The notes beneath the pieces were generated by a model. That model was not told where the DNA came from, made no database searches, and saw only the letters and a list, made by a program, of their open reading frames with translations. Of a stretch of DNA of 64,000 nt, positions 35,460 to 44,905 are shown in pieces. Positions within the stretch are counted from its first letter, which is position 1. Every line of letters begins with the position of its first letter. The position numbers were made by a program, and so were the translations under genes. This DNA is from Citrobacter amalonaticus Y19 (GTDB lineage Bacteria; Pseudomonadota; Gammaproteobacteria; Enterobacterales; Enterobacteriaceae), in contig NZ_CP011132.1 of NCBI RefSeq assembly GCF_000981805.1, positions 2,232,001-2,296,000 on the forward strand, written 5' to 3'.

Positions 35460-36377
35460 TTATGCCGACTCAGCAGGCAAGTTTTCATTTATTTTTTGTC
35501 GATAGGCCTGCGGCGTAACCTGATAAGTCTGACGGAACACTTTGCAAAAATAGCTGGTTTGCGAAAAACCTAAATTGCGGGCAATACTGGCAATGCTCCA
35601 GTCACTGTGGCAAAGCAGTTCTCTGGCACTGGCCATACGCTGTTGATTGACCCACGCGTTAAAACCAATGCCCTGGTATTTTTTGAACAGTTTGCTGAAG
35701 TAGTACGGGCTCAGATAGACGTGCGACGCCACATCTTCAAGACGAAGATCGTCAGACAGATGCGCATCAATATAACGCAATGCCTTTTTCATCTTGCTGT
35801 CATGGGGGCTGGCGGCGCGAGCCTGGCGTGAAGGTTCCGCAGGCTGCGTACTGTCTTTGATCACCACGAAATTGAGTTGCTTTTTGAGGCAGTTTTCAAC
35901 AATGAGTTTGAGCAGATCCGCTGAGGCCATCACGCGTGAATAGTCCATTTCCGGGACATTACTAAACTCATTAAGCAGTTCAGGATCGGCCTGCCAGCGA
36001 TCGTCAACCTTCATGATATCGAGCAGATCGGCACTATCATCGTTACGTAAACGCACCTGGCCGCACAAGACGAACCCGACAAGATGGCCTGCGATCACGA
36101 GAGGAATAGAAAAATCGGTAAGCCCGGCATGACAACGATAGATACAAGGTTGATCCGATTTTGACGCTTCCAGTCCCCCACAGCGATCGCTCATACGACA
36201 CCGGGTACTGTGTTGCGGATGCTGACGCATCAGTTGGCAAAAAGGTGTGAAATTAAACAGCTCAGAAATCTCATCACCGTGAATATTGACAACCACAACA
36301 GCCAGGCTGGTCGCTTGCGCAAAATCCTGTGCGATTTTATTAATGAGTTCTGAGTTCAGGGTACTCGCAGAAATCAT
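35460..36377 (-). CDS. pocR: PocR, AraC-family activator of cob/pdu
   Basis: 305 aa. The N-terminal PocR sensory domain (about 10-175) has a cysteine-rich segment (CRMSDRCGG, QPCIYRCHAG) typical of the family. The C-terminal AraC DNA-binding domain (about 195-295) shows two helix-turn-helices, with LEDVASHVYLSPYYFSKLFK and SIASIARNLGFSQTSYFCK. In Salmonella it responds to 1,2-propanediol and activates cbi and pdu promoters. It lies between the two clusters it controls. Confidence 0.95.
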   Translation of the reverse strand: MISASTLNSELINKIAQDFAQATSLAVVVVNIHGDEISELFNFTPFCQLMRQHPQHSTRCRMSDRCGGLEASKSDQPCIYRCHAGLTDFSIPLVIAGHLVGFVLCGQVRLRNDDSADLLDIMKVDDRWQADPELLNEFSNVPEMDYSRVMASADLLKLIVENCLKKQLNFVVIKDSTQPAEPSRQARAASPHDSKMKKALRYIDAHLSDDLRLEDVASHVYLSPYYFSKLFKKYQGIGFNAWVNQQRMASARELLCHSDWSIASIARNLGFSQTSYFCKVFRQTYQVTPQAYRQKINENLPAESA

Positions 36378-36490
36378 GATAAAATCCCTCAGTTAATCCA
36401 TTGTTATAATGAAACATAAATTTCACATTTACTTCTTATCATCCCCTATCCTTGTATGTAAATGACAGAAAGTATAAGGGACAATAACAA

Positions 36491-36516
36491 AAGTCTCCCC
36501 GGGTGGGGAGACTTTT
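36491..36516 (-). terminator. Terminator between pduF and pocR
   Basis: GTCTCCCC and GGGGAGAC form an 8-bp perfect stem with a four-base loop, followed by TTTTG on the minus strand and TTTTTA on the plus strand. It lies after pduF, read leftward, and may reduce read-through into pocR. Confidence 0.8.
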
Positions 36517-36584
36517 TAGTCAGTTCGTGAAAGCAGATCACGAAATAGAAATTAAAGACGTGATAATAGCCGTATATGTCCGAA

Positions 36585-37394
36585 TTACGCGTCTGTCTCT
36601 TCAATTTTACAGGTATTACAGGGCAAATTTTTACCAATAAGGTACTTGTAGATAGCTGCGCCCGCGCATGCCCCAATCAGTGGCGCAATAATCGGCACAA
36701 TAAAGTACGGAATATCACGTCCGCCGGTCATCGCAATATCCCCCCAACCTGCCATCCAGGCGAACAGCTTAGGACCAAAGTCACGCGCCGGGTTCATGGC
36801 AAACCCTGTCAACGGGCCTGTGGATGCACCAATCACCGCCACCAGAATACCGATCAACAGCGGTGCCAGTGGTCCCTTAGGTACGCCGTTGCCATCATCC
36901 GTCAGCGCCATAATCAGCCCCATCAGAATTGAGGTGATGACGATTTCAACCCCTGCCGCCTGCCACACGCTCAGCGCGGCTGCCGGATACGTACTGAAAA
37001 TGCTGGCCAGATAGAGGCTATCCGCGCTGCCGCGAACCATGTTGTGGGCAGTTTCGTACTCGGTGAATAAACTGCCGTAAAGCAGATAGGCCAGCACCGC
37101 ACCGCCAAACGCACCCGCAACCTGCGCGATGGTGTAAGGCAGAACTTTACGTCCCGGGAAGCAGGCAAACAACCAGAGTGCGACGGTGATAGCCGGGTTC
37201 AGATGTGCCCCGGAAATTCCTGCTGTCAGATAAACCGCAAGCGAAATTCCCAGACCCCAAATAATACAAATTTCCCAGAGACCCAGACTGGCACCTGCAA
37301 CTTTCAGTGCGCTAAGGCAGCCGATACCAAAAAACAAAAACAATCCGGTACCCAAAAACTCGGCAATGCATTGCGCTTTCAGTGAATCATTCAT
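36585..37394 (-). CDS. pduF: Propanediol diffusion facilitator PduF
   Basis: 269 aa aquaglyceroporin (MIP family). Six membrane spans and the two half-helix motifs HLNPAITVAL and FAMNPARDFGP that form the pore; the aspartate after the second NPAR is the glycerol-channel mark. It lets 1,2-propanediol enter the cell. Divergent from pduA and followed by pocR in the same direction. Confidence 0.95.
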   Translation of the reverse strand: MNDSLKAQCIAEFLGTGLFLFFGIGCLSALKVAGASLGLWEICIIWGLGISLAVYLTAGISGAHLNPAITVALWLFACFPGRKVLPYTIAQVAGAFGGAVLAYLLYGSLFTEYETAHNMVRGSADSLYLASIFSTYPAAALSVWQAAGVEIVITSILMGLIMALTDDGNGVPKGPLAPLLIGILVAVIGASTGPLTGFAMNPARDFGPKLFAWMAGWGDIAMTGGRDIPYFIVPIIAPLIGACAGAAIYKYLIGKNLPCNTCKIEETDA

Positions 37395-37917
37395 TGTGAC
37401 ACCTTCTTAGAAGCGTTCGTGTCCTTACCAGCGGACCCTTGCTGGTCGTAGAGTACAACAACACATACTATAGAAAGAGGTCACTGAAAATTGTTGGCAA
37501 ACTGAGCACTCTGAGACCTGGAAAAATCGTGTTGTTATAGCAATTTCTTGCCATTCATTTATTCAGAAGCAGCGTGTAGAGTGCCTGAATGTAATTAACC
37601 AGGACAATTCAGAATAATAAAATTTGGTTATTTGAAGATTTCCCTTTTCCAATCAACGTCACAAATCGGTTTTCGCGCATAGCAAATTAAATTAAACCTG
37701 TCACCCTCTAAAATGTAAATCTGGAATAGAAAAAGCCAAAATATCACATTTATAAAAATTAACAAAACAAATAAAAACAACAAGATAAAATACAACAAAG
37801 CAAGTTTATCACATTCATAACCCACTAATTTTTCACCCTAACCTTCAAGTCAGCCATTCTTTTTCCTCGCTTCTTCTTATAGTCGTAATTATCGGGACAA
37901 ACCCAGGCGAGGTCTTT
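37395..37917. promoter_or_regulatory. Divergent control region between pduF and pduA
   Basis: 523 bp without a real gene; an AT-rich 65-residue frame on the minus strand (37628-37825) has no family features. By analogy with Salmonella, it holds divergent PocR-activated promoters for pduF and for the pduA operon. An AGGCGAGG ribosome site lies just before the pduA ATG. Confidence 0.65.
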
Positions 37918-38202
37918 ATGCAACAAGAAGCATTAGGAATGGTAGAAACCAAAGGCTTAACTGCAGCCATAGAGGCCGCAGATGCAATGGTGAAGTCAGC
38001 CAATGTCATGTTGGTCGGCTACGAAAAAATTGGCTCAGGGCTGGTAACCGTCATCGTACGCGGTGATGTCGGTGCCGTAAAAGCAGCGACCGATGCGGGT
38101 GCTGCTGCTGCGCGCAACGTGGGAGAAGTGAAAGCCGTACACGTCATTCCACGCCCTCATACCGATGTTGAAAAAATCTTACCGAAGGGAATTAACCCAT
38201 GA
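37918..38202 (+). CDS. pduA: Microcompartment shell protein PduA
   Basis: 94 aa single BMC-domain protein: LGMVETKGLTAAIEAADAMV, then VGYEKIGSGLVTVIVRGDVGAVKAA and VIPRPHTDVE. Hexamers tile the shell facets and their pores let propanediol pass. First gene of a 21-gene operon; the pduB start overlaps its stop by 4 nt. Nearly the same core as PduJ (44110-44385), which reflects an old duplication. Confidence 0.97.
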   Translation: MQQEALGMVETKGLTAAIEAADAMVKSANVMLVGYEKIGSGLVTVIVRGDVGAVKAATDAGAAAARNVGEVKAVHVIPRPHTDVEKILPKGINP

Positions 38203-39011
38203 GCAGCAATGAACTGGTTGAACAGATCATGGCGCAGGTCATTGCCCGTGTGGCAACGCCTGATCAAACGGGCATCCCTGATAAAACCCATCCAAAACGA
38301 GAGACGGCTATGGCAGAGAAGAGCTGCAGTTTAACGGAATTTGTTGGCACCGCGATTGGCGACACCGTAGGTCTGGTGATTGCAAACGTAGACAGTGCCC
38401 TGTTGGAAGCAATGAAGCTTGAGAAGCGCTATCGCTCCATTGGCATCCTGGGCGCGCGTACCGGCGCGGGTCCCCACATCATGGCGGCTGACGAAGCGGT
38501 TAAAGCCACGAATACCGAAGTGGTGAGCATTGAACTCCCACGTGATACCAAAGGCGGTGCAGGCCACGGTTCGCTCATCATTATCGGCGGTAACGATGTT
38601 TCCGACGTTAAGCGCGGGATTGAAGTGGCGCTGAAAGAGCTCGACCGTACCTTCGGTGATGTTTATGGCAATGAAGCCGGACATATCGAACTGCAATACA
38701 CCGCACGCGCCAGTTACGCACTGGAAAAAGCCTTTGGCGCGCCGGTTGGCCGTGCCTGCGGTGTAATTGTCGGTGCCCCGGCCTCCGTCGGCGTGCTGAT
38801 GGCGGATACCGCGCTGAAAGCCGCAAACGTTGAAGTCGTGGCTTACAGTTCTCCGGCGCATGGCACCAGCTTCAGTAACGAAGCGATCCTGGTTATCTCC
38901 GGCGATTCCGGCGCAGTGCGTCAGGCGGTTATCTCGGCGCGAGAAATCGGTAAAACCGTCCTTGCGACCCTCGGTTCAGAACCGAAAAACGATCGCCCGT
39001 CCTACATCTGA
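38199..39011 (+). CDS. pduB: Microcompartment shell protein PduB (and internal-start PduB')
   Basis: 270 aa with tandem BMC domains forming a trimeric shell tile. The first 37 residues (MSSNELVEQIMAQVIARVA...) form an amphipathic helix known to tether cargo to the shell. An internal ATG at codon 38 (38310), preceded by AACGAGACGGCT, is the expected start of the shorter PduB' form. Both forms are made in Salmonella, and the same arrangement is seen here. Confidence 0.95.
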   Translation: MSSNELVEQIMAQVIARVATPDQTGIPDKTHPKRETAMAEKSCSLTEFVGTAIGDTVGLVIANVDSALLEAMKLEKRYRSIGILGARTGAGPHIMAADEAVKATNTEVVSIELPRDTKGGAGHGSLIIIGGNDVSDVKRGIEVALKELDRTFGDVYGNEAGHIELQYTARASYALEKAFGAPVGRACGVIVGAPASVGVLMADTALKAANVEVVAYSSPAHGTSFSNEAILVISGDSGAVRQAVISAREIGKTVLATLGSEPKNDRPSYI

Positions 39012-39029
39012 TATCCGTGAGGCTCATTC

Positions 39030-40694
39030 ATGAGATCGAAAAGATTTGAAGCACTGGCGAAACGCCCTGTCAATCAGGACGGATTCGTTAAGGAGTGGAT
39101 CGAAGAAGGCTTCATTGCGATGGAAAGCCCGAACGATCCTAAGCCGTCGATTAAAATCGTTAACGGCGCCGTCACCGAACTCGATGGTAAATCAGTCAGC
39201 CAGTTCGACCTGATTGACCACTTCATTGCCCGCTACGGCATCAACCTGGCGCGCGCAGAAGAAGTGATGGCAATGGACTCCGTTAAGCTCGCCAACATGC
39301 TGTGCGATCCTAACGTGAAACGTCGCGATATTGTGCCACTGACAACGGCGATGACCCCGGCAAAAATTGTCGAAGTGGTTTCGCACATGAACGTGGTTGA
39401 GATGATGATGGCGATGCAAAAAATGCGCGCACGTCGTACGCCATCTCAACAGGCACACGTCACCAACGTCAAAGATAACCCGGTGCAGATTGCCGCCGAC
39501 GCCGCAGAAGGCGCATGGCGTGGATTTGATGAGCAAGAGACCACCGTGGCCGTGGCGCGTTATGCCCCGTTCAACGCCATTGCTCTGCTCGTCGGTTCCC
39601 AGGTAGGTCGTCCAGGCGTGTTGACGCAATGTTCGCTGGAAGAAGCTACTGAACTGAAACTCGGCATGCTCGGTCATACCTGCTACGCCGAAACCATTTC
39701 CGTTTACGGTACTGAACCGGTCTTTACCGATGGCGATGACACGCCGTGGTCAAAAGGCTTCCTCGCCTCTTCTTACGCCTCCCGTGGTTTGAAAATGCGT
39801 TTCACCTCTGGTTCAGGTTCCGAAGTACAGATGGGATATGCCGAAGGCAAATCCATGCTGTATCTGGAAGCACGCTGCATTTACATCACCAAAGCCGCAG
39901 GTGTGCAAGGTCTGCAAAACGGCTCTGTGAGCTGCATCGGCGTTCCGTCCGCGGTTCCATCAGGGATCCGCGCGGTGCTGGCAGAAAACCTGATCTGTTC
40001 GTCACTGGATCTGGAATGCGCCTCCAGTAACGACCAGACCTTTACCCACTCCGATATGCGTCGTACCGCACGCCTGCTGATGCAGTTCCTGCCGGGAACC
40101 GACTTTATCTCTTCCGGTTATTCCGCCGTGCCGAACTACGACAACATGTTCGCGGGCTCCAACGAAGATGCGGAAGACTTCGATGACTACAACGTTATCC
40201 AGCGCGACCTGAAAGTAGACGGCGGTCTGCGTCCGGTGCGTGAAGAGGACGTTATCGCCATCCGTAACAAAGCAGCACGCGCTCTGCAGGCGGTTTTCGC
40301 TGGCATGGGTCTGCCGCCGATTACGGATGAAGAAGTCGAAGCCGCAACCTACGCTCACGGTTCAAAAGATATGCCTGAACGTAACATCGTTGAGGACATC
40401 AAGTTTGCGCAGGAAATCATCAACAAAAACCGCAACGGTCTGGAAGTGGTGAAAGCGCTGGCTCAGGGCGGCTTTACCGATGTCGCGCAGGACATGCTCA
40501 ACATCCAGAAAGCCAAGTTAACCGGGGACTATCTGCATACCTCCGCCATTATTGTCGGCGACGGACAAGTGCTCTCGGCAGTCAATGACGTCAACGATTA
40601 TGCCGGTCCGGCAACAGGTTATCGCCTGCAAGGCGAACGCTGGGAAGAAATTAAGAACATCCCTGGCGCACTTGATCCCAACGAGCTTGGCTAA
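39030..40694 (+). CDS. pduC: Propanediol dehydratase large subunit PduC
   Basis: 554 aa, the family length. Adenosylcobalamin-dependent diol dehydratase large subunit, a TIM barrel that converts 1,2-propanediol to propionaldehyde within the microcompartment. MRSKRFEALAKRPVNQDGFV at the start and the SGSGSEVQMGYAEGKSMLYLE core are conserved. 18 bp after pduB, followed closely by pduD and pduE. Confidence 0.97.
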   Translation: MRSKRFEALAKRPVNQDGFVKEWIEEGFIAMESPNDPKPSIKIVNGAVTELDGKSVSQFDLIDHFIARYGINLARAEEVMAMDSVKLANMLCDPNVKRRDIVPLTTAMTPAKIVEVVSHMNVVEMMMAMQKMRARRTPSQQAHVTNVKDNPVQIAADAAEGAWRGFDEQETTVAVARYAPFNAIALLVGSQVGRPGVLTQCSLEEATELKLGMLGHTCYAETISVYGTEPVFTDGDDTPWSKGFLASSYASRGLKMRFTSGSGSEVQMGYAEGKSMLYLEARCIYITKAAGVQGLQNGSVSCIGVPSAVPSGIRAVLAENLICSSLDLECASSNDQTFTHSDMRRTARLLMQFLPGTDFISSGYSAVPNYDNMFAGSNEDAEDFDDYNVIQRDLKVDGGLRPVREEDVIAIRNKAARALQAVFAGMGLPPITDEEVEAATYAHGSKDMPERNIVEDIKFAQEIINKNRNGLEVVKALAQGGFTDVAQDMLNIQKAKLTGDYLHTSAIIVGDGQVLSAVNDVNDYAGPATGYRLQGERWEEIKNIPGALDPNELG

Positions 40695-40704
40695 GGGGTG
40701 AACA

Positions 40705-41373
40705 ATGGAAATTAATGAAAAATTGCTGCGCCAGATTATTGAAGACGTTCTGTCCGAAATGCAGACCAGCGATAAGCCCGTCTCATTTCGCGCGCCGGGA
40801 ACGTCAACCGCGCCTGCTGCACCGGCCGGTGACAGTTTTCTGACGGAAATTGGCGAGGCAAAACAGGGCACGCAGCAGGATGAAGTGATCATTGCGGTCG
40901 GTCCGGCGTTTGGCCTCTCTCAGACCGTCAACATCGTCGGTTTACCGCATAAGAACATTTTGCGTGAAGTGATTGCCGGGATTGAAGAAGAAGGCATCAA
41001 AGCGCGTGTGATTCGCTGCTTTAAATCGTCCGATGTGGCCTTCGTTGCCGTTGAAGGTAACCGTCTGAGCGGCTCTGGCATCTCTATCGGCATCCAGTCA
41101 AAAGGCACGACGGTCATCCACCAACAGGGCCTGCCGCCGTTGTCCAACCTGGAGCTGTTCCCGCAGGCACCGCTGCTGACGCTGGAAACCTATCGCCAGA
41201 TTGGTAAAAACGCCGCGCGTTATGCCAAGCGTGAATCACCGCAGCCGGTTCCGACGCTGAACGATCAGATGGCTCGCCCGAAATATCAGGCTAAATCCGC
41301 CATTTTGCACATTAAAGAGACGAAGTACGTCGTGACGGGCAAAAATCCGCAGGAACTGCGCGTGGCGCTTTAA
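40705..41373 (+). CDS. pduD: Propanediol dehydratase medium subunit PduD
   Basis: 222 aa. The N-terminal amphipathic segment MEINEKLLRQIIEDVLSEMQ is the type that targets PduCDE into the shell. It is followed by a Pro/Ala linker and the conserved domain with VGPAFGLSQTVNIVGLPH. Binds part of the cobalamin. Two residues shorter than in Salmonella, within the linker. Confidence 0.96.
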   Translation: MEINEKLLRQIIEDVLSEMQTSDKPVSFRAPGTSTAPAAPAGDSFLTEIGEAKQGTQQDEVIIAVGPAFGLSQTVNIVGLPHKNILREVIAGIEEEGIKARVIRCFKSSDVAFVAVEGNRLSGSGISIGIQSKGTTVIHQQGLPPLSNLELFPQAPLLTLETYRQIGKNAARYAKRESPQPVPTLNDQMARPKYQAKSAILHIKETKYVVTGKNPQELRVAL

Positions 41374-41386
41374 TAAGGATCCCTTT

Positions 41387-41908
41387 ATGAATACCGATGC
41401 AATTGAATCGATGGTACGGGATGTGTTGAGCCGCATGAACAGCCTGCAGGGCGACACATCTGCCCCGGCGGCCGGTTCGAGCAGTACGACCCAGACCGCA
41501 AAAGTGACCGACTATCCGCTCGCCAGTAAGCATCCTGAGTGGGTTAAAACGGCCACCAACAAAACGCTGGATGAGTTCACTCTCGAAAACGTTCTGAGCA
41601 ACAAAGTGACCGCGCAGGATATGCGCATCACGCCGGAAACGCTGCGTATTCAGGCGTCTATCGCCAAAGATGCCGGACGTGACCGCCTGGCGATGAACTT
41701 TGAGCGTGCCGCAGAACTGACCGCAGTTCCGGACGATCGCATTCTTGAGATCTATAACGCCCTGCGTCCTTACCGTTCAACGAAAGAAGAACTGCTCGCG
41801 ATCGCGGACGATCTTGAAAATCGCTATCAGGCCAAAATCTGCGCCGCGTTTGTTCGTGAAGCGGCAGTGCTGTACGTCGAACGTAAGAAACTGAAAGGCG
41901 ACGACTAA
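41387..41908 (+). CDS. pduE: Propanediol dehydratase small subunit PduE
   Basis: 173 aa. Begins MNTDAIESMVRDVLSRMNSL, another short amphipathic helix, then a linker and the conserved DYPLASKHPEWVKTATNK core. Third subunit of the adenosylcobalamin-dependent dehydratase. 13 bp from pduD and 9 bp from pduG. Confidence 0.96.
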   Translation: MNTDAIESMVRDVLSRMNSLQGDTSAPAAGSSSTTQTAKVTDYPLASKHPEWVKTATNKTLDEFTLENVLSNKVTAQDMRITPETLRIQASIAKDAGRDRLAMNFERAAELTAVPDDRILEIYNALRPYRSTKEELLAIADDLENRYQAKICAAFVREAAVLYVERKKLKGDD

Positions 41909-41917
41909 GGAAAGGTC

Positions 41918-43750
41918 ATGAGATATATAGCTGGCATTGATATCGGCAACTCATCCACAGAAGTCGCGCTGGCGACGGTGGATGGCACTGGCGCGCTCAC
42001 CATTACCGGTAGCGCGTTGGCGGAAACCACCGGGATAAAAGGCACATTGCGTAATGTGTTTGGGATTCAGGAGGCGCTCACGCTTGCGGCCAACCATGCA
42101 GGCATCAATGTCAGCGATATCTCGCTTATCCGTATCAACGAAGCCACCCCGGTGATTGGTGATGTCGCGATGGAAACCATCACGGAAACCATCATCACCG
42201 AATCCACCATGATCGGTCATAACCCGAAAACACCGGGCGGTGTCGGTCTGGGTGTGGGGATCACTATCACGCCGGAAGAGTTACTCACCCGACCGGCGGA
42301 TACCCCGTTAATTCTGGTGGTGTCATCCGCTTTTGATTTCGCTGATGTCGCCACCATGATTAACGCCTCTGTCCGCGCCGGTTATCAGTTAACGGGTGTC
42401 ATTTTGCAACAGGACGATGGCGTTCTGGTCAGTAACCGACTGGAAAAACCCCTGCCTATCGTTGATGAAGTGCTGTACATCGACCGTATACCGCTCGGCA
42501 TGCTGGCGGCCATTGAGGTCGCTGTCCCCGGTAAGGTTATCGAAACGCTGTCAAACCCTTATGGCATCGCGACGGTGTTTAATCTCAATGCGGACGAGAC
42601 CAAAAACATTGTTCCGATGGCGCGGGCGCTGATTGGCAACCGCTCCGCCGTGGTGGTGAAAACCCCTTCGGGAGATGTCAAAGCGCGCGCCATTCCTGCC
42701 GGAAACATTGAATTGCAGTCACAGGGACGTACGCTACGTGTTGATGTCGCTGCAGGTGCCGACGCCATTATGAAAGCGGTCGGCGAATGCCCGAAACTGG
42801 ATAACGTCACCGGTGAAGCGGGCACCAATATTGGCGGCATGCTGGAACACGTTCGCCAGACGATGGCAGAACTGACCAACAAGCCAAGCAACGAAATTTT
42901 TATCCAGGATTTGCTGGCCGTCGATACCTCCGTTCCGGTCAGCGTTACCGGCGGACTGGCCGGTGAGTTTTCTCTGGAACAGGCCGTCGGTATCGCCTCG
43001 ATGGTGAAATCAGACCGTCTGCAGATGGCGATGATCGCCAGTGAAATCAAAGAAAAGCTGAACGTGGACGTTCAGGTTGGCGGCGCTGAAGCTGAAGCGG
43101 CGATTCTGGGTGCGCTCACCACGCCCGGCACCACGCGTCCGCTGGCGATTCTGGATTTAGGCGCAGGCTCGACCGACGCCTCCATCATTAATCCCAAAGG
43201 CGAAATTATCGCCACCCACCTTGCCGGGGCTGGCGACATGGTCACCATGATCATCACCCGGGAACTGGGGCTTGATGACCGCTATCTGGCGGAAGAGATC
43301 AAAAAGTATCCGTTAGCCAAGGTCGAAAGCCTGTTCCATCTGCGTCACGAAGACGGCAGCGTTCAGTTCTTCCCGACGCCGCTTCCCCCTGCAGTGTTTG
43401 CCCGCGTCTGCGTGGTCAAGCCGGATGAACTGGTACCTCTTCCCGGCGATCTTGCGCTGGAGAAAGTTCGCGCCATTCGCCGTAGCGCCAAAGAGCGCGT
43501 GTTTGTCACCAACGCCCTGCGCGCACTACGACACGTTAGCCCGACGGGCAATATCCGCGACATTCCGTTCGTCGTTCTGGTGGGCGGTTCCTCGCTGGAC
43601 TTTGAAGTGCCGCAACTGGTGACGGACGCCCTGGCGCATTATCGACTGGTTGCCGGACGCGGAAATATTCGCGGCACCGAAGGTCCGCGAAACGCGGTGG
43701 CTACAGGCCTCATCCTCTCCTGGCATAAGGAGTTTGCCCATGGACAGTAG
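41918..43750 (+). CDS. pduG: Diol dehydratase reactivase large subunit PduG
   Basis: 610 aa. Actin-like ATPase fold: YIAGIDIGNSSTEVALA at the N-terminus is the phosphate-1 loop and AILDLGAGSTDASI the second. It exchanges damaged cobalamin in inactivated PduCDE for fresh cofactor using ATP. The last 11 bp overlap the pduH start. Confidence 0.96.
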   Translation: MRYIAGIDIGNSSTEVALATVDGTGALTITGSALAETTGIKGTLRNVFGIQEALTLAANHAGINVSDISLIRINEATPVIGDVAMETITETIITESTMIGHNPKTPGGVGLGVGITITPEELLTRPADTPLILVVSSAFDFADVATMINASVRAGYQLTGVILQQDDGVLVSNRLEKPLPIVDEVLYIDRIPLGMLAAIEVAVPGKVIETLSNPYGIATVFNLNADETKNIVPMARALIGNRSAVVVKTPSGDVKARAIPAGNIELQSQGRTLRVDVAAGADAIMKAVGECPKLDNVTGEAGTNIGGMLEHVRQTMAELTNKPSNEIFIQDLLAVDTSVPVSVTGGLAGEFSLEQAVGIASMVKSDRLQMAMIASEIKEKLNVDVQVGGAEAEAAILGALTTPGTTRPLAILDLGAGSTDASIINPKGEIIATHLAGAGDMVTMIITRELGLDDRYLAEEIKKYPLAKVESLFHLRHEDGSVQFFPTPLPPAVFARVCVVKPDELVPLPGDLALEKVRAIRRSAKERVFVTNALRALRHVSPTGNIRDIPFVVLVGGSSLDFEVPQLVTDALAHYRLVAGRGNIRGTEGPRNAVATGLILSWHKEFAHGQ

Positions 43751-44090
43751 TGTCACTACGCCTGCCATTGTGATTTCGACTATCGGCGACTGTCTTTCTG
43801 TCTGGAAAGAGGTGCTGCTCGGCATTGAAGAAGAAGGCATCCCGTTTGTGATTCAACACCATACGACGGGAGAAGTCGTTCAGAGCGCATGGCAGGCAGC
43901 ACGCATGTCGCCGCTGCTGGTTGGCATCGCCTGCGACGAAGAAACTCTGGTCGTGCACTACAAAAATTTACCCACTTCAGCGCCGCTTTTTACGCTGACG
44001 TATCGCCAAAACAGCCTTGACCGGCGAAGTACTGGAAACAACGCGGCAAGGTTAGTCAAAGGGATCCCTTTCCGGGATCTCAATGCTTAA
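43740..44090 (+). CDS. pduH: Diol dehydratase reactivase small subunit PduH
   Basis: 116 aa from ATG 43740; the longer frame from 43650 is inside pduG. GIEEEGIPFVIQHH and VGIACDEETLVVHYKNLP resemble the beta-subunit fold of the dehydratase, as expected for this chaperone. It works with PduG as a heterotetramer. Confidence 0.95.
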   Translation: MDSSVTTPAIVISTIGDCLSVWKEVLLGIEEEGIPFVIQHHTTGEVVQSAWQAARMSPLLVGIACDEETLVVHYKNLPTSAPLFTLTYRQNSLDRRSTGNNAARLVKGIPFRDLNA

Positions 44091-44109
44091 TCCACAGGAG
44101 AATCGCAGT

Positions 44110-44385
44110 ATGAATAACGCACTGGGACTGGTTGAAACAAAAGGGTTGGTCGGCGCGATTGAAGCCGCAGATGCCATGGTGAAATCCGCCAACGTGCAAC
44201 TGGTCGGTTACGAAAAAATCGGCTCCGGTCTGGTAACTGTCATGGTTCGCGGTGACGTCGGCGCCGTTAAAGCCGCCGTTGATGCGGGCTGCGCGGCAGC
44301 AAGCGTCGTGGGCGAGGTGAAATCCAGCCATGTTATCCCGCGTCCGCACAGCGACGTTGAGGCTATTTTACCAAAATCTGCCTGA
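44110..44385 (+). CDS. pduJ: Microcompartment shell protein PduJ
   Basis: 91 aa from ATG 44110, preceded by CAGGAGAATCGCAGT; a nine-codon extension to 44083 overlaps pduH. A BMC-domain hexamer protein very similar to PduA (ALGLVETKGLVGAIEAADAM), and with PduA the most abundant facet protein. Confidence 0.97.
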   Translation: MNNALGLVETKGLVGAIEAADAMVKSANVQLVGYEKIGSGLVTVMVRGDVGAVKAAVDAGCAAASVVGEVKSSHVIPRPHSDVEAILPKSA

Positions 44386-44408
44386 GTACTATCGAAAAGG
44401 AGCACAGC

Positions 44409-44900
44409 GTGAAGCAATCACTGGGATTACTCGAAGTTAGTGGTCTGGCATTAGCCATCTGTTGCGCAGATGCCATGGCGAAAGCGGCTTCCATCACGCT
44501 GGTTGGCCTTGAAAAAACCAACGGTTCAGGCTGGACGGTGATCAAGATCACCGGTGATGTGGCGTCAGTACAATCTGCCATCATCACCGGTGCTCATCTC
44601 GCCGAACAGCAAGATGGCCTGGTCGCACATAAAGTGATCGCCAGACCCGGTGAGGGCATTCTCTCCCGCGCGATGGCAGCCACTCCGGCGCCTGTAAAAG
44701 CACCCGCACCGGTGTCTGTACCTGAGCCCGTGCCTGCCGCCATCGAAGAACCTGAAACTGAAGTCGTTGTAGAAGAGTCAGCACCGGAAGCGGCGCCTGA
44801 AGACGGGATTATCAGCTGCAATTTGTGTCTGGACCCGGCCTGTAAGCGCCAGAAAGGCGAACCCCGGTCGCTCTGCCTGCATTCAGGTAAACGAGGTTAA
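44409..44900 (+). CDS. pduK: Shell protein PduK (BMC domain plus cysteine-rich tail)
   Basis: 163 aa with a GTG start and an AAGGAG site. A BMC domain (1-85), then an Ala/Pro/Glu-rich linker (about 90-135), then CNLCLDPACKRQKGEPRSLC, a four-cysteine motif that may bind iron-sulphur or zinc. It is a minor shell component whose exact role is unclear. Confidence 0.95.
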   Translation: MKQSLGLLEVSGLALAICCADAMAKAASITLVGLEKTNGSGWTVIKITGDVASVQSAIITGAHLAEQQDGLVAHKVIARPGEGILSRAMAATPAPVKAPAPVSVPEPVPAAIEEPETEVVVEESAPEAAPEDGIISCNLCLDPACKRQKGEPRSLCLHSGKRG

Positions 44901-44905
44901 GCGTA

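Noticed and set aside
34774..36377. Host is Salmonella
   Set aside because: Gene order matches, but many residues in CbiT, CbiC, PocR and Pdu proteins differ from the Salmonella sequences I know, and the dacD-sbcB neighbourhood differs; Citrobacter fits better.
37628..37825. 65-residue membrane-like ORF between pduF and pduA
   Set aside because: Its hydrophobic look comes from AT-rich codons; no ribosome site and it lies in the expected promoter region.
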